Origin: an uncultured Lachnoclostridium sp.
Lineage (GTDB): Bacteria; Bacillota; Clostridia; Lachnospirales; Lachnospiraceae
DNA: 55,798 bases
Direction: 5' to 3'
Assembly: GCA_905212635.1 (NCBI GenBank)
Contig: CAJMFH010000017.1
Location: 1 to 55,798, forward strand
This document shows, piece after piece, positions 16,124 to 23,133 of the stretch (its first letter is position 1; each line of letters opens with the position of its first letter). Under the pieces are notes generated by a model that worked only from the letters and a program-made list of their open reading frames with translations, was not told the DNA's origin and ran no database searches. The translations under genes and the position numbers were made by a program.

Positions 16124-16939
16124 GTGAAGATTGCTTTTTGGAGCAATTCGCCGGGGAAAGCAGGTGTTACAGGAAATCTTTCCTGTATTAGTATCTTATC
16201 GGCTATGAGTGAGCCGTCCAGGATGGTATTGTTTGAGAATCATGCGAGCATGAATAATCTTGGCAGTACATTTCTTAATCAGAATTCCTACGATGTATTA
16301 CATGAAAAACAATCCTATTTTGTAGAAAATGGGCTGGGGAGAGTTTTATCATTTTGCGACATAGAACAGGAGAGGATAAGTGCAGATATGATTTATCGGA
16401 CTTGTCTATCGGTCTATGATCAAAGAGTGCTATATTTACCGACGGGAGGTATCAATCAGGATCTGCTGGAATATCGATTGAGCCGGCAGACAGGAAGTGT
16501 TTTGGATTTATTGGAACACTATGTTGGAAATGTCATAGTTGACGTGTCTTCTGGCAATCTGGAGAGTTCCAGAAAGATTTTGCAGGAAGCAGACCTGGTG
16601 GTCGTTAATCTGTGTCAGAACTTTCAATTGTTGTCTCATTTCTTCCGAAATTTCTCGGATATTCAGAAAAAAGCTTTTTATGTAATAGGAAATTATTGTG
16701 AGGAATCTGTCATTACGAAAAGTACAATTGCGCAAAGTTATCACCTGCCGGGGAGCAGAGTGGGAACGATACCGCATAACCCGCGTTTTGCAGATGCATT
16801 GACAAGAGGAAAAGTGGTTTCTTTTTTGCTGAGAAATCAAAACTGCACAAGAGATAATGTCAATTATCCGTTTATGCAGGCGGCAAAAGAGACGGTAGCA
16901 TTGCTGCATCAGGCGATGAAGCAGGTAACATATGGATAA
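16124..16939 (+). CDS. MinD/ParA-like protein with degenerate P-loop (TadZ/CpaE-like), orphan
   Basis: A 271-residue soluble protein. The N-terminus MKIAFWSNSPGKAGVTGN is laid out like the deviant Walker A of MinD/ParA ATPases (KGGVGKT) but lacks both the GKT lysine and the following T/S. The body keeps the ParA order, with a hydrophobic strand NVIVDVSSG where the Walker B aspartate lies, then ADLVVVNLCQN. Proteins of this shape start Tad/Flp pilus loci in Lachnospiraceae and act as polar localisation factors; here no CpaF/TadB/TadC genes follow, only a small basic protein. The GTG at 16124 is preceded by AAAGGAGG with ideal spacing. ATP hydrolysis is doubtful because of the P-loop. Confidence 0.72.
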   Translation: MKIAFWSNSPGKAGVTGNLSCISILSAMSEPSRMVLFENHASMNNLGSTFLNQNSYDVLHEKQSYFVENGLGRVLSFCDIEQERISADMIYRTCLSVYDQRVLYLPTGGINQDLLEYRLSRQTGSVLDLLEHYVGNVIVDVSSGNLESSRKILQEADLVVVNLCQNFQLLSHFFRNFSDIQKKAFYVIGNYCEESVITKSTIAQSYHLPGSRVGTIPHNPRFADALTRGKVVSFLLRNQNCTRDNVNYPFMQAAKETVALLHQAMKQVTYG

Positions 16940-16954
16940 AAGGGGTGTTGCGAT

Positions 16955-17317
16955 TTGAGATTTCGATTGGCAGCAGAATTGCTGCTTGTCTGTCTGATCC
17001 CGGCAAATGTCTGTCAGGGAATGACGGCGAAAGGGATATTGGATGGCGATACGAAAATAGAAAAAGGAACAAAGGGAAATGTAAAAATTAGGCCAAAGAA
17101 AGGCAGGTTAAAAAAAACGCCAAAAGGGAAGAAGAGCAGAAAAGGGACAGTAAAAAAGAAAATGAAGGTGGAAAGTGTATCCGTTCTGACTCAGATGCAG
17201 ATGGCGAAAGGGAAAGGAAGGGATGGAATCAAAGAAGAAGTGTATGAAAGCTGGGAAAAAGAAATACCGGAAGACGCAGCAAAGGCTGCCCGAAGACAGC
17301 CTTTGTATCCATTTTAA
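16955..17317 (+). CDS. Small, very basic putative secreted protein
   Basis: A 120-residue product of unknown family. A signal-peptide-like N-terminus (RFRLAAELLLVCLIPANVCQG, shown in part: hydrophobic 5-17) is followed by about 70 residues dominated by Lys/Gly (KGTKGNVKIRPKKGRLKK and similar), then an acidic/helical end (EEVYESWEKEIPED) and AAKAARRQPLYPF. TTG 16955 has AGGGGTG seven bases upstream and follows the MinD-like gene by 15 bases, so the pair is likely one operon. Its final bases overlap, tail to tail, the stop of the minus-strand gene. An 8-bp hairpin (17281-17304) sits in its last codons. Composition suggests binding to anionic polymers; that is inference. Confidence 0.55.
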   Translation: MRFRLAAELLLVCLIPANVCQGMTAKGILDGDTKIEKGTKGNVKIRPKKGRLKKTPKGKKSRKGTVKKKMKVESVSVLTQMQMAKGKGRDGIKEEVYESWEKEIPEDAAKAARRQPLYPF

Positions 17318-18615
17318 TCTTCGTCTTCCTCGTCTGGTTGAGGTTTTACGAGAAGATGAATTTTGTCAATACGATTTTTTTCGCTTTCCAATACGGTATA
17401 AACCGCATAATCATCCTCGGTATGTTCCCCGGGATTTGGAAAATGTTCCAGAAGATTGATGACATGACCGGAGATTGAATCGTATTCCTCGGCTTCCAGT
17501 GGAAGGCCGATCCGTTCTTCGATGTCATCAAGACTGGTAGATCCGAGAACAATATATTCATTGTCCGTTACCTGCTGGATTTCGTCTTCTTCGTCTTCAT
17601 CGTATTCGTCGCGGATCTCGCCGACGATTTCTTCAAGAAGATCTTCCATCGTGATCAGACCGGAAAGTGCACCATATTCATCCAAAACGATCGTCATAGG
17701 GATAGAATCGCGGCGCATTTCCATGAAAAGCTCGGATACGTTTTTGTATTCATAAGTAATATGAGCTTCGCGAATCAGTTCACGGAGGTTGAATTTTTCT
17801 TTGTCACCGTTGTAGAAAACAAAATCTTTCAGATTGATAATACCGACAATATTGTCAATCGTTTCGTCATAAACCGGCATACGTGCAAATTTATGTTCCG
17901 TAAATTCTGAAAGAAGGTCGTCATAAGAAGTGTTGACTTCTACCATGCAGATGTCGAGACGTGAGATCATGACATCCTTTGCAATCGAATCACCAAAATC
18001 TACGATATTTGTGATCATTTGGCGTTCTTCACTTTCCAGAATACCTTCTTCGTGGCTGACATCAACAAAAGTACGAAGTTCGTCTTCTGTGATCTGCGCG
18101 GCCTTCCCATCCGGATCAATTCGCAGAATAAACAGGATAAAACGTGTTATCTTTTCTAACAGGAAAATGATCGGTGTGAGAAGGTTTGTCAAAAACAAAA
18201 TCACGCCACTATAGGACAAAGCCAGATTTTCGGCTTTTAGTGTAGCCATGTTTTTGGGTGTGATCTCACCAAATATTAAGATCAATAAAGTTACAATACC
18301 TGTTGCGATACCGGCACCAAGACTCATGTTTTCTTCCAGACCAAGACGTGTACATACCGAAAAGGCATAGGATGTCGAGATCGAAGATGCAGACAAGTTC
18401 ACGATATTGTTACAGATCAAAACCGCACTCAACATTTTTGAAGGTTTTTCAATCAGTTTCAATACACGTTTCGCTGCTTTGTTTTTGTCTTCTGCCAAAG
18501 CACGCATTTTCAATTTGCTGACAGTAGTCAGCGAGGTTTCCGCAGACGAAAAGAATGCGGACAGCAATAGTAACACAATAAGAATAATTATATTTTTCGC
18601 GTCACTGGGCCCCAA
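17314..18615 (-). CDS. CNNM/CBS-domain membrane protein (HlyC/CorC, TlyC family)
   Basis: A 433-residue membrane protein. The N-terminal DUF21/CNNM module (about 5-195) has three to four membrane helices with SAFFSSAETSL and FGEITPKNMA, both family hallmarks. Two CBS domains (about 205-335) include MISRLDICMVEV, FARMPVYDETIDNIVGII and IVLDEYGALSGLITMEDLL, and the C-terminal CorC_HlyC transporter-associated domain follows to about 425, ending in an acidic tail. Family members are linked to Mg2+/Co2+ handling; haemolysin naming is historical. The start is TTG 18615 with GGAGTGA eight bases upstream. It has its own consensus promoter, 80 bases after the ABC-F gene. Confidence 0.92.
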   Translation of the reverse strand: MGPSDAKNIIILIVLLLLSAFFSSAETSLTTVSKLKMRALAEDKNKAAKRVLKLIEKPSKMLSAVLICNNIVNLSASSISTSYAFSVCTRLGLEENMSLGAGIATGIVTLLILIFGEITPKNMATLKAENLALSYSGVILFLTNLLTPIIFLLEKITRFILFILRIDPDGKAAQITEDELRTFVDVSHEEGILESEERQMITNIVDFGDSIAKDVMISRLDICMVEVNTSYDDLLSEFTEHKFARMPVYDETIDNIVGIINLKDFVFYNGDKEKFNLRELIREAHITYEYKNVSELFMEMRRDSIPMTIVLDEYGALSGLITMEDLLEEIVGEIRDEYDEDEEDEIQQVTDNEYIVLGSTSLDDIEERIGLPLEAEEYDSISGHVINLLEHFPNPGEHTEDDYAVYTVLESEKNRIDKIHLLVKPQPDEEDED

Positions 18616-18653
18616 AAAAAATCACTCCATTTCATAAAAAAGTATTACAATCC

Positions 18654-18682
18654 ATTATAGGGGATAACGGTTGTTTTGTCAA
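18654..18682 (-). promoter_or_regulatory. Consensus SigA promoter for the CNNM/CBS gene
   Basis: On the minus strand TTGACA (18677-18682), exactly 17 bases, and TATAAT (18654-18659): a perfect match at both hexamers, placed about 40 bases before the TTG start. Confidence 0.85.
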
Positions 18683-18694
18683 ATATTTCAAATT

Positions 18695-20305
18695 TTAGCT
18701 CAAAGCCTGACGTTTACGAGCCATTTCGTCACTGTCAAGATATTCGTCGTAAGTAGTTACTTTGTCGATCATACCATTTGGTGTAAGTTCAATGATACGA
18801 TTGGCAATCGTCTGAATAAACTGGTGGTCCTGGGAAGTAAATAAAACAACACCCGGGAATTTGATCAGTCCGTTGTTGACGGAAGTGATCGACTCCATGT
18901 CAAGGTGGTTGGTCGGCTCATCCAGAATGAGGGAGTTGGCGCCTAACATCATCATTTTAGAGAGCATGACGCGGACTTTTTCTCCTCCGGAAAGGACATT
19001 TACCTTTTTTAGACCATCGTCTCCGGAAAAGAGCATACGGCCAAGAAAACCACGTACATATGTCGCATCTTTTTCCGGGGAATACGGCATCAGCCAGTCT
19101 ACAATTGTATCGGTGCTGTCAAAGTCCTTTGTATTATCTTTTGGAAAATATGCCTGACTTGTGGTGATTCCCCATTTGTAATCGCCTTCATCCGGTTCCA
19201 TTTCTCCGGCAAGAATCTGGAACAATGTTGTCGCAGCGATGCCATACGAACCGACAAATGCAATTTTGTCGTCGTGTCCGACGGTAAACGAAACATTGTC
19301 AAGAACTTTTTCGCCGTCAATTGTTTTGGAAAGGTTGGTTACGGTCAGTACCTCGTTTCCAATCTCGCGGTTTGGCTTGAAGTCAACGTATGGGTATTTA
19401 CGGCTGGAAGGACGGAGTGTATCAAGTTCAATCTTTTCCAAAGCACGTTTTCGGGAAGTCGCCTGCTTGGATTTGGAAGCATTGGCGCTGAATCGCTGGA
19501 TAAAGTCCTGCAATTCCTTGATCTTTTCTTCCTTCTTTTTGTTGGCTTCTTTCATCTGCTTGATCATCAACTGGCTGGATTCATACCAGAAATCGTAGTT
19601 TCCGGCATAAAGCTGCATTTTTGCGTAGTCGATGTCAACGGTATGTGTACATACTTTATTTAAGAAGTAACGGTCATGCGAAACGACAATGATCGTATTT
19701 TCAAAATTGATCAAAAATTCTTCGAGCCAGCGGATCGCATCAAGATCCAGGTGGTTGGTCGGCTCGTCGAGAAGAAGAATATCCGGATTACCAAACAGGG
19801 CACGTGCCAAAAGCACTTTGACCTTTTCGCTTCCGGAAAGTTCACTCATTTTTTTATAGTGAAGTTCGGTATCGATATTCAATCCGTTCAAAAGAGTAGC
19901 GGCATCCGATTCGGCTTCCCAGCCATTCATGGTGGCAAATTCGCCTTCCAGTTCGCTGGCACGGATTCCGTCTTCTTCGGTAAAATCTTCTTTAGCGTAA
20001 ATGGCATCTTTTTCTTTCATGATGTCATAAAGACGCTGGTTTCCCATGATGACAGTGTCAAGGACAACACAGTCATCGTATTTGAAGTGATCCTGCTCCA
20101 GCACGGAAAGACGCTGTCCCGGAGTGATGCTGATATCGCCCTGAGTCGGCTCCAGTTCTCCGGAAAGAATCTTCAAAAAGGTTGATTTTCCGGCACCGTT
20201 GGCACCGATGATACCGTAGCAGTTTCCTTCGGTAAATTTTATATTTACTTCTTCAAAGAGCGCCTTTTTTCCAAAGCGCAGTGTAACATTATTTGCCTGA
20301 ATCAT
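18695..20305 (-). CDS. ABC-F family ATPase (YbiT/YkpA type) with degenerate second Walker A
   Basis: A 536-residue soluble tandem ABC protein without membrane domains; ABC-F proteins act on ribosomes as translation factors. NBD1 has GANGAGKST, the signature LSGSEKVKVLLARAL and ILLLDEPTNHLD. A long charged linker (about 235-310) corresponds to the P-site tRNA interaction motif region. NBD2 retains LSGGEKVRVML, LILDEPTNHLD and the H-loop (QDHQF), but its Walker A reads GSYGIAATT: the lysine is missing. This asymmetry also appears in part of the YkpA-like clade, from memory. The ATG at 20317 is part of the ribosome site (ATGGAGG), so ATG 20305 is used. A promoter lies at 20341-20368. Confidence 0.93.
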   Translation of the reverse strand: MIQANNVTLRFGKKALFEEVNIKFTEGNCYGIIGANGAGKSTFLKILSGELEPTQGDISITPGQRLSVLEQDHFKYDDCVVLDTVIMGNQRLYDIMKEKDAIYAKEDFTEEDGIRASELEGEFATMNGWEAESDAATLLNGLNIDTELHYKKMSELSGSEKVKVLLARALFGNPDILLLDEPTNHLDLDAIRWLEEFLINFENTIIVVSHDRYFLNKVCTHTVDIDYAKMQLYAGNYDFWYESSQLMIKQMKEANKKKEEKIKELQDFIQRFSANASKSKQATSRKRALEKIELDTLRPSSRKYPYVDFKPNREIGNEVLTVTNLSKTIDGEKVLDNVSFTVGHDDKIAFVGSYGIAATTLFQILAGEMEPDEGDYKWGITTSQAYFPKDNTKDFDSTDTIVDWLMPYSPEKDATYVRGFLGRMLFSGDDGLKKVNVLSGGEKVRVMLSKMMMLGANSLILDEPTNHLDMESITSVNNGLIKFPGVVLFTSQDHQFIQTIANRIIELTPNGMIDKVTTYDEYLDSDEMARKRQALS

Positions 20306-20340
20306 AATTTCCTCCATTTTAAAACGTTATCTAATTACCT

Positions 20341-20368
20341 ATTGTACTAAAAAATGGGGATTTTGCAA
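20341..20368 (-). promoter_or_regulatory. Promoter for the ABC-F gene
   Basis: Minus strand TTGCAA (20363-20368), 16 bases, TACAAT (20341-20346), about 36 bases before the ATG. It is back to back with the GH13 promoter. Confidence 0.6.
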
Positions 20369-20387
20369 GTGTTTTTGAAAAATAATA

Positions 20388-20416
20388 TTGTTAGATGGGG
20401 GAGATTTATGTATAAT
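20388..20416 (+). promoter_or_regulatory. Promoter for the GH13-like gene
   Basis: TTGTTA (20388-20393), 17 bases, perfect TATAAT (20411-20416), followed by AAAGGATG before the ATG at 20450. Confidence 0.65.
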
Positions 20417-20449
20417 AGAAGTATTACATGGTAAAGGATGGCTTGATGA

Positions 20450-22297
20450 ATGAGACAGAATGCGATAGAGCAGTTTGAGATAAAACCGGCGAAAGGGTTG
20501 ATGGAAGGAGTTACGGTTTCCGAAGAAAAGACAAGTGTGGAAGTGATTTTCTTTTGCAAAGAGCACACGGAATGCCGGCTTTTGTTATATAGGGATCAAA
20601 AACTTTTAAAGAGGATAAAAATGTTTTCCAGAAAAGAGGCGGGGGCTCCGGATTTATTTGGAGTGCGTCTTTGCGGAGAGGGAATTGTTGAGAAATTGCA
20701 GGGATGTGAATATGTTTTTGAAGCGGAAAAGCAGATTTTTCAGGATCCGTATATGAGGGCATCTGGAGGAAGAAACCGTTTTGGAAATAAGGGCAGGCTG
20801 CGGGGAAAGTTTGATTTTTCCGAATTTGACTGGTCCGGGGAACACCGGAAGACGATCGCATTTGAGGATATGATCCTGTATCAGTGTCATCTGCGTGGAT
20901 TTACAAAACATAATAGTTCCGGAGTGAAGGCGCCGGGAACCTTTTCCGGATTTTGTGAAAAACTTGGATATCTGGAAAAATTAGGAATTAATACAGTGAT
21001 TTTTCTGCCATTATATGATTTCAATGAAAGAATGGAAAAACAAAATGGCAAGATAAATTACTGGGGATATTCGGGGGATGCGTGTTATTTCGCACCAAAG
21101 GCATCTTACGCGTCGAATCCGGACAATGCAGTGGTTGAATGCAAAGAGATGATCAAGAAGATGCATAAAAAGGGAATGAATGTATTTTTAGATATGCATT
21201 TCGACAAATGCTCTCCACAGTTTATGATTCGCTGCCTGCGCTATTATGTGACGCAGTATCATGTGGATGGATTTTTACTCAATACGGCGGTGGTTTCGGA
21301 GACATGGCTGCACGAAGATCCGATTTTACGGCAGGTAAAGATTCTGGGGGCAGGTTTTGCAGCACCGGAAAAAGTAGCCGGAAAGAAAACCTTTGCCGTC
21401 TTTAATGAAGAATATCAGACGATCGCCAGACGTTACCTGAAAAGTGACGAGGGACAGGTGGCTGGATTTTATGATGCTTTTTGCAAAGACGATGAGTCGT
21501 GTGCCAGAGTTCATTATATCACACAGAAAAATGGATTTACGCTTCGGGATCTGGTTTCCTATGATGTAAAACATAATGAGGCAAATGGAGAAAAGAATCA
21601 GGACGGTACCGAGTATAATTACAGCTGGAATTGCGGTCAGGAAGGTGCCAGCCGGAAGAAAACGGTTCTTCAGATGCGGAAAAAACAGACAAAAAATGCA
21701 CTAGTGATGCTTCTGCTCGGACTGCCGTCCCCGATGCTCCTTGCCGGGGATGAATTTGGACAGACACAGCGTGGAAATAACAATGCATACTGTCAGGACA
21801 ATGCCACAACGTGGCTAAACTGGAATTTATTGGAAAAAAATGAAGCGCTTTTTCATTTTGTTCAGAAACTGATCGCGTTTCGCAAGAGCCATATTTTGTA
21901 TCATCGTCAGGAAGTTATGACAGGAATGGATACAAAAGGAGTCGGTGCTCCGGCGGTGTCGGCGCATGGTATTGAGCCGTGGGAAGCGGATTTTTCATAT
22001 TACAGCAGAGATCTGGGGATTTTGTTTTATGGTACATACTATGAAGGAAATTCCGTTTATATGATGTTTAACCTGCATTGGGAAAGCCACACATTTTTCT
22101 TTCCTGTCATCGAAAAGGACAAGCAGTGGAAATGTATTTTTGATACGGAATGTGGGGAAAACGAAGAAAATGTTGTGCAGAAGAAATATAAAATGGCGCC
22201 AAGAAGTATCGCTGTATTTGAATGTGTAGATACCTGTCCTGCCGGCAGCAAAACGCGCGGACAGGACAAGCATCCGGTTAAACCTGAAAAGGCTTAA
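20450..22297 (+). CDS. GH13 glycogen-debranching-enzyme-like protein, probable pseudoenzyme
   Basis: A 615-residue intact ORF with GlgX/TreX-type (isoamylase-like GH13) architecture: a CBM48-like N-domain (about 8-105), a barrel (about 135-490) and a C-terminal beta domain. Unmistakable family segments remain, for example SYDVKHNEANGEKNQDG and LLAGDEFGQTQRGNNNAYCQ. Every catalytic block is changed. Region I reads FLDMHFDK instead of DVVxNH. Region II reads DGFLLNTAV instead of GFRFDLA, so the Asp nucleophile is Asn and the Arg is gone. Region III (KILGAGFAA) lacks the Glu acid. Region IV reads ITQKNGF instead of TAHDGF. Hydrolysis by the normal mechanism is therefore not expected. The frame is long, clean and promoter-driven, so it is likely maintained for another role, such as glycan binding or regulation. 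Confidence 0.85.
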   Translation: MRQNAIEQFEIKPAKGLMEGVTVSEEKTSVEVIFFCKEHTECRLLLYRDQKLLKRIKMFSRKEAGAPDLFGVRLCGEGIVEKLQGCEYVFEAEKQIFQDPYMRASGGRNRFGNKGRLRGKFDFSEFDWSGEHRKTIAFEDMILYQCHLRGFTKHNSSGVKAPGTFSGFCEKLGYLEKLGINTVIFLPLYDFNERMEKQNGKINYWGYSGDACYFAPKASYASNPDNAVVECKEMIKKMHKKGMNVFLDMHFDKCSPQFMIRCLRYYVTQYHVDGFLLNTAVVSETWLHEDPILRQVKILGAGFAAPEKVAGKKTFAVFNEEYQTIARRYLKSDEGQVAGFYDAFCKDDESCARVHYITQKNGFTLRDLVSYDVKHNEANGEKNQDGTEYNYSWNCGQEGASRKKTVLQMRKKQTKNALVMLLLGLPSPMLLAGDEFGQTQRGNNNAYCQDNATTWLNWNLLEKNEALFHFVQKLIAFRKSHILYHRQEVMTGMDTKGVGAPAVSAHGIEPWEADFSYYSRDLGILFYGTYYEGNSVYMMFNLHWESHTFFFPVIEKDKQWKCIFDTECGENEENVVQKKYKMAPRSIAVFECVDTCPAGSKTRGQDKHPVKPEKA

Positions 22298-22485
22298 AAA
22301 TTGTGCTCTGCAACGATCGGGTCAAACAGATCCAGCTTGCAGTATTCCTGATCGGAAAAATGCTTGCAGGTAGTACAGGAAACATCCTCGTCTCCGGATT
22401 TGTTTGTACATTTGCAGTCGTGTTTAATGCAGTAAGCACTACAGTTTTGTGCAACATTACGATAGGTAGATTCTTTTGCTCTCAT
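22294..22485 (-). CDS. Small cysteine-rich protein
   Basis: A 63-residue product with seven cysteines arranged C-x3-C-x4-C-x-C, then C-x2-C-x8-C, reading AQNCSAYCIKHDCKC and SCTTCKHFSDQEYC, ending DLFDPIVAEHNF. The spacing suggests a zinc-binding or DUF1540-like mini-domain, but the family assignment is uncertain. AAAGGAG sits six bases before the ATG, which strongly supports translation. Its stop codon overlaps the stop of the convergent GH13-like gene within a shared TTAA. No signal peptide, so it is probably cytoplasmic. Confidence 0.75.
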   Translation of the reverse strand: MRAKESTYRNVAQNCSAYCIKHDCKCTNKSGDEDVSCTTCKHFSDQEYCKLDLFDPIVAEHNF

Positions 22486-22573
22486 GGTATTCTCCTTTCC
22501 TTATGAAGTGTTTATTGACACGCGATTAGTATTGGCAAATTGAGAAAAAATATGCAAAAAAGAGGGGATTCGT

Positions 22574-23023
22574 ATGAAAATGTATCAGATTGAAGAAGTG
22601 AAGCTGTTTATGGCACAATTGCTCCTTCAGGAAACATTTGACAAATTTTGTGTAAGTGTCGCAGAGATACGTACGATTGTTCCAATCACGATAAAGGGAA
22701 CGATGTCGCATGACTGGCTGTCGCCGGAAGATGCGGAACAATATAAAGAACTGGAATATATTCCGTGGAAACTTTTGCGTCCGGTGGTTTTTGAACTGAT
22801 CAAGGGCAAACAGACACCGGATTTTTTGAAAATACAGTTTGTTCATTATAGTGCAAATGGAGACTGCGGCGGTCTGCGGATCCAGTTTGAGGCAGGAACG
22901 CTGACATGCCTGTCAACCTACACACCGGCAGAGTTCTCATTAGACCGCAATGCAGAGACACTTTGGGATGAAAACTGTCAGGCATTTCTGAAAAAACATG
23001 ATATTGTCAGCACTCAACTTTAA
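22574..23023 (+). CDS. DUF5721 family protein
   Basis: A 149-residue cytoplasmic protein. It fits the DUF5721 pattern of Clostridia: IEEVKLFMAQLLLQETFDKF at the start, AEIRTIVPITIKG, then WKLLRPVVFELIKGKQTPDFLKIQF and a beta-strand-rich end. Function is unknown. The ribosome site AGAGGGGATT is close to the ATG. Its last 17 bases contain the left arm of the CIRCE element that belongs to the next gene, htpG, so its coding end and a regulatory site share the same DNA. Confidence 0.78.
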   Translation: MKMYQIEEVKLFMAQLLLQETFDKFCVSVAEIRTIVPITIKGTMSHDWLSPEDAEQYKELEYIPWKLLRPVVFELIKGKQTPDFLKIQFVHYSANGDCGGLRIQFEAGTLTCLSTYTPAEFSLDRNAETLWDENCQAFLKKHDIVSTQL

Positions 23024-23033
23024 CGAGTGCTAA
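23007..23033. promoter_or_regulatory. CIRCE operator (HrcA binding site) upstream of htpG
   Basis: TCAGCACTC (23007-23015), nine bases, GAGTGCTAA (23025-23033). This matches the consensus TTAGCACTC-N9-GAGTGCTAA except for one base in the left arm. It lies eight bases before the -35 of the htpG promoter, not between promoter and gene as is usual. Confidence 0.9.
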
Positions 23034-23040
23034 AAAATCC

Positions 23041-23069
23041 TTGACATCTCATTTTTTCTGTATTACAAT
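23041..23069 (+). promoter_or_regulatory. SigA promoter for htpG
   Basis: TTGACA (23041-23046), 17 bases, TACAAT (23064-23069), about 60 bases before the htpG ATG and just after the CIRCE element. Confidence 0.85.
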
Positions 23070-23133
23070 ACTTTTTATAGTAAATGTAACGATTCAGTTA
23101 TTACAAGATTTTATAACAGGAGAGTGACTTGAA

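Noticed and set aside
16135..16147. GGAGCAATTCGC at the start of the MinD-like gene as another repeat copy
   Set aside because: It encodes WSNSP in a position where homologues have similar residues, and no flanking repeat sequence is shared; treated as coincidence.
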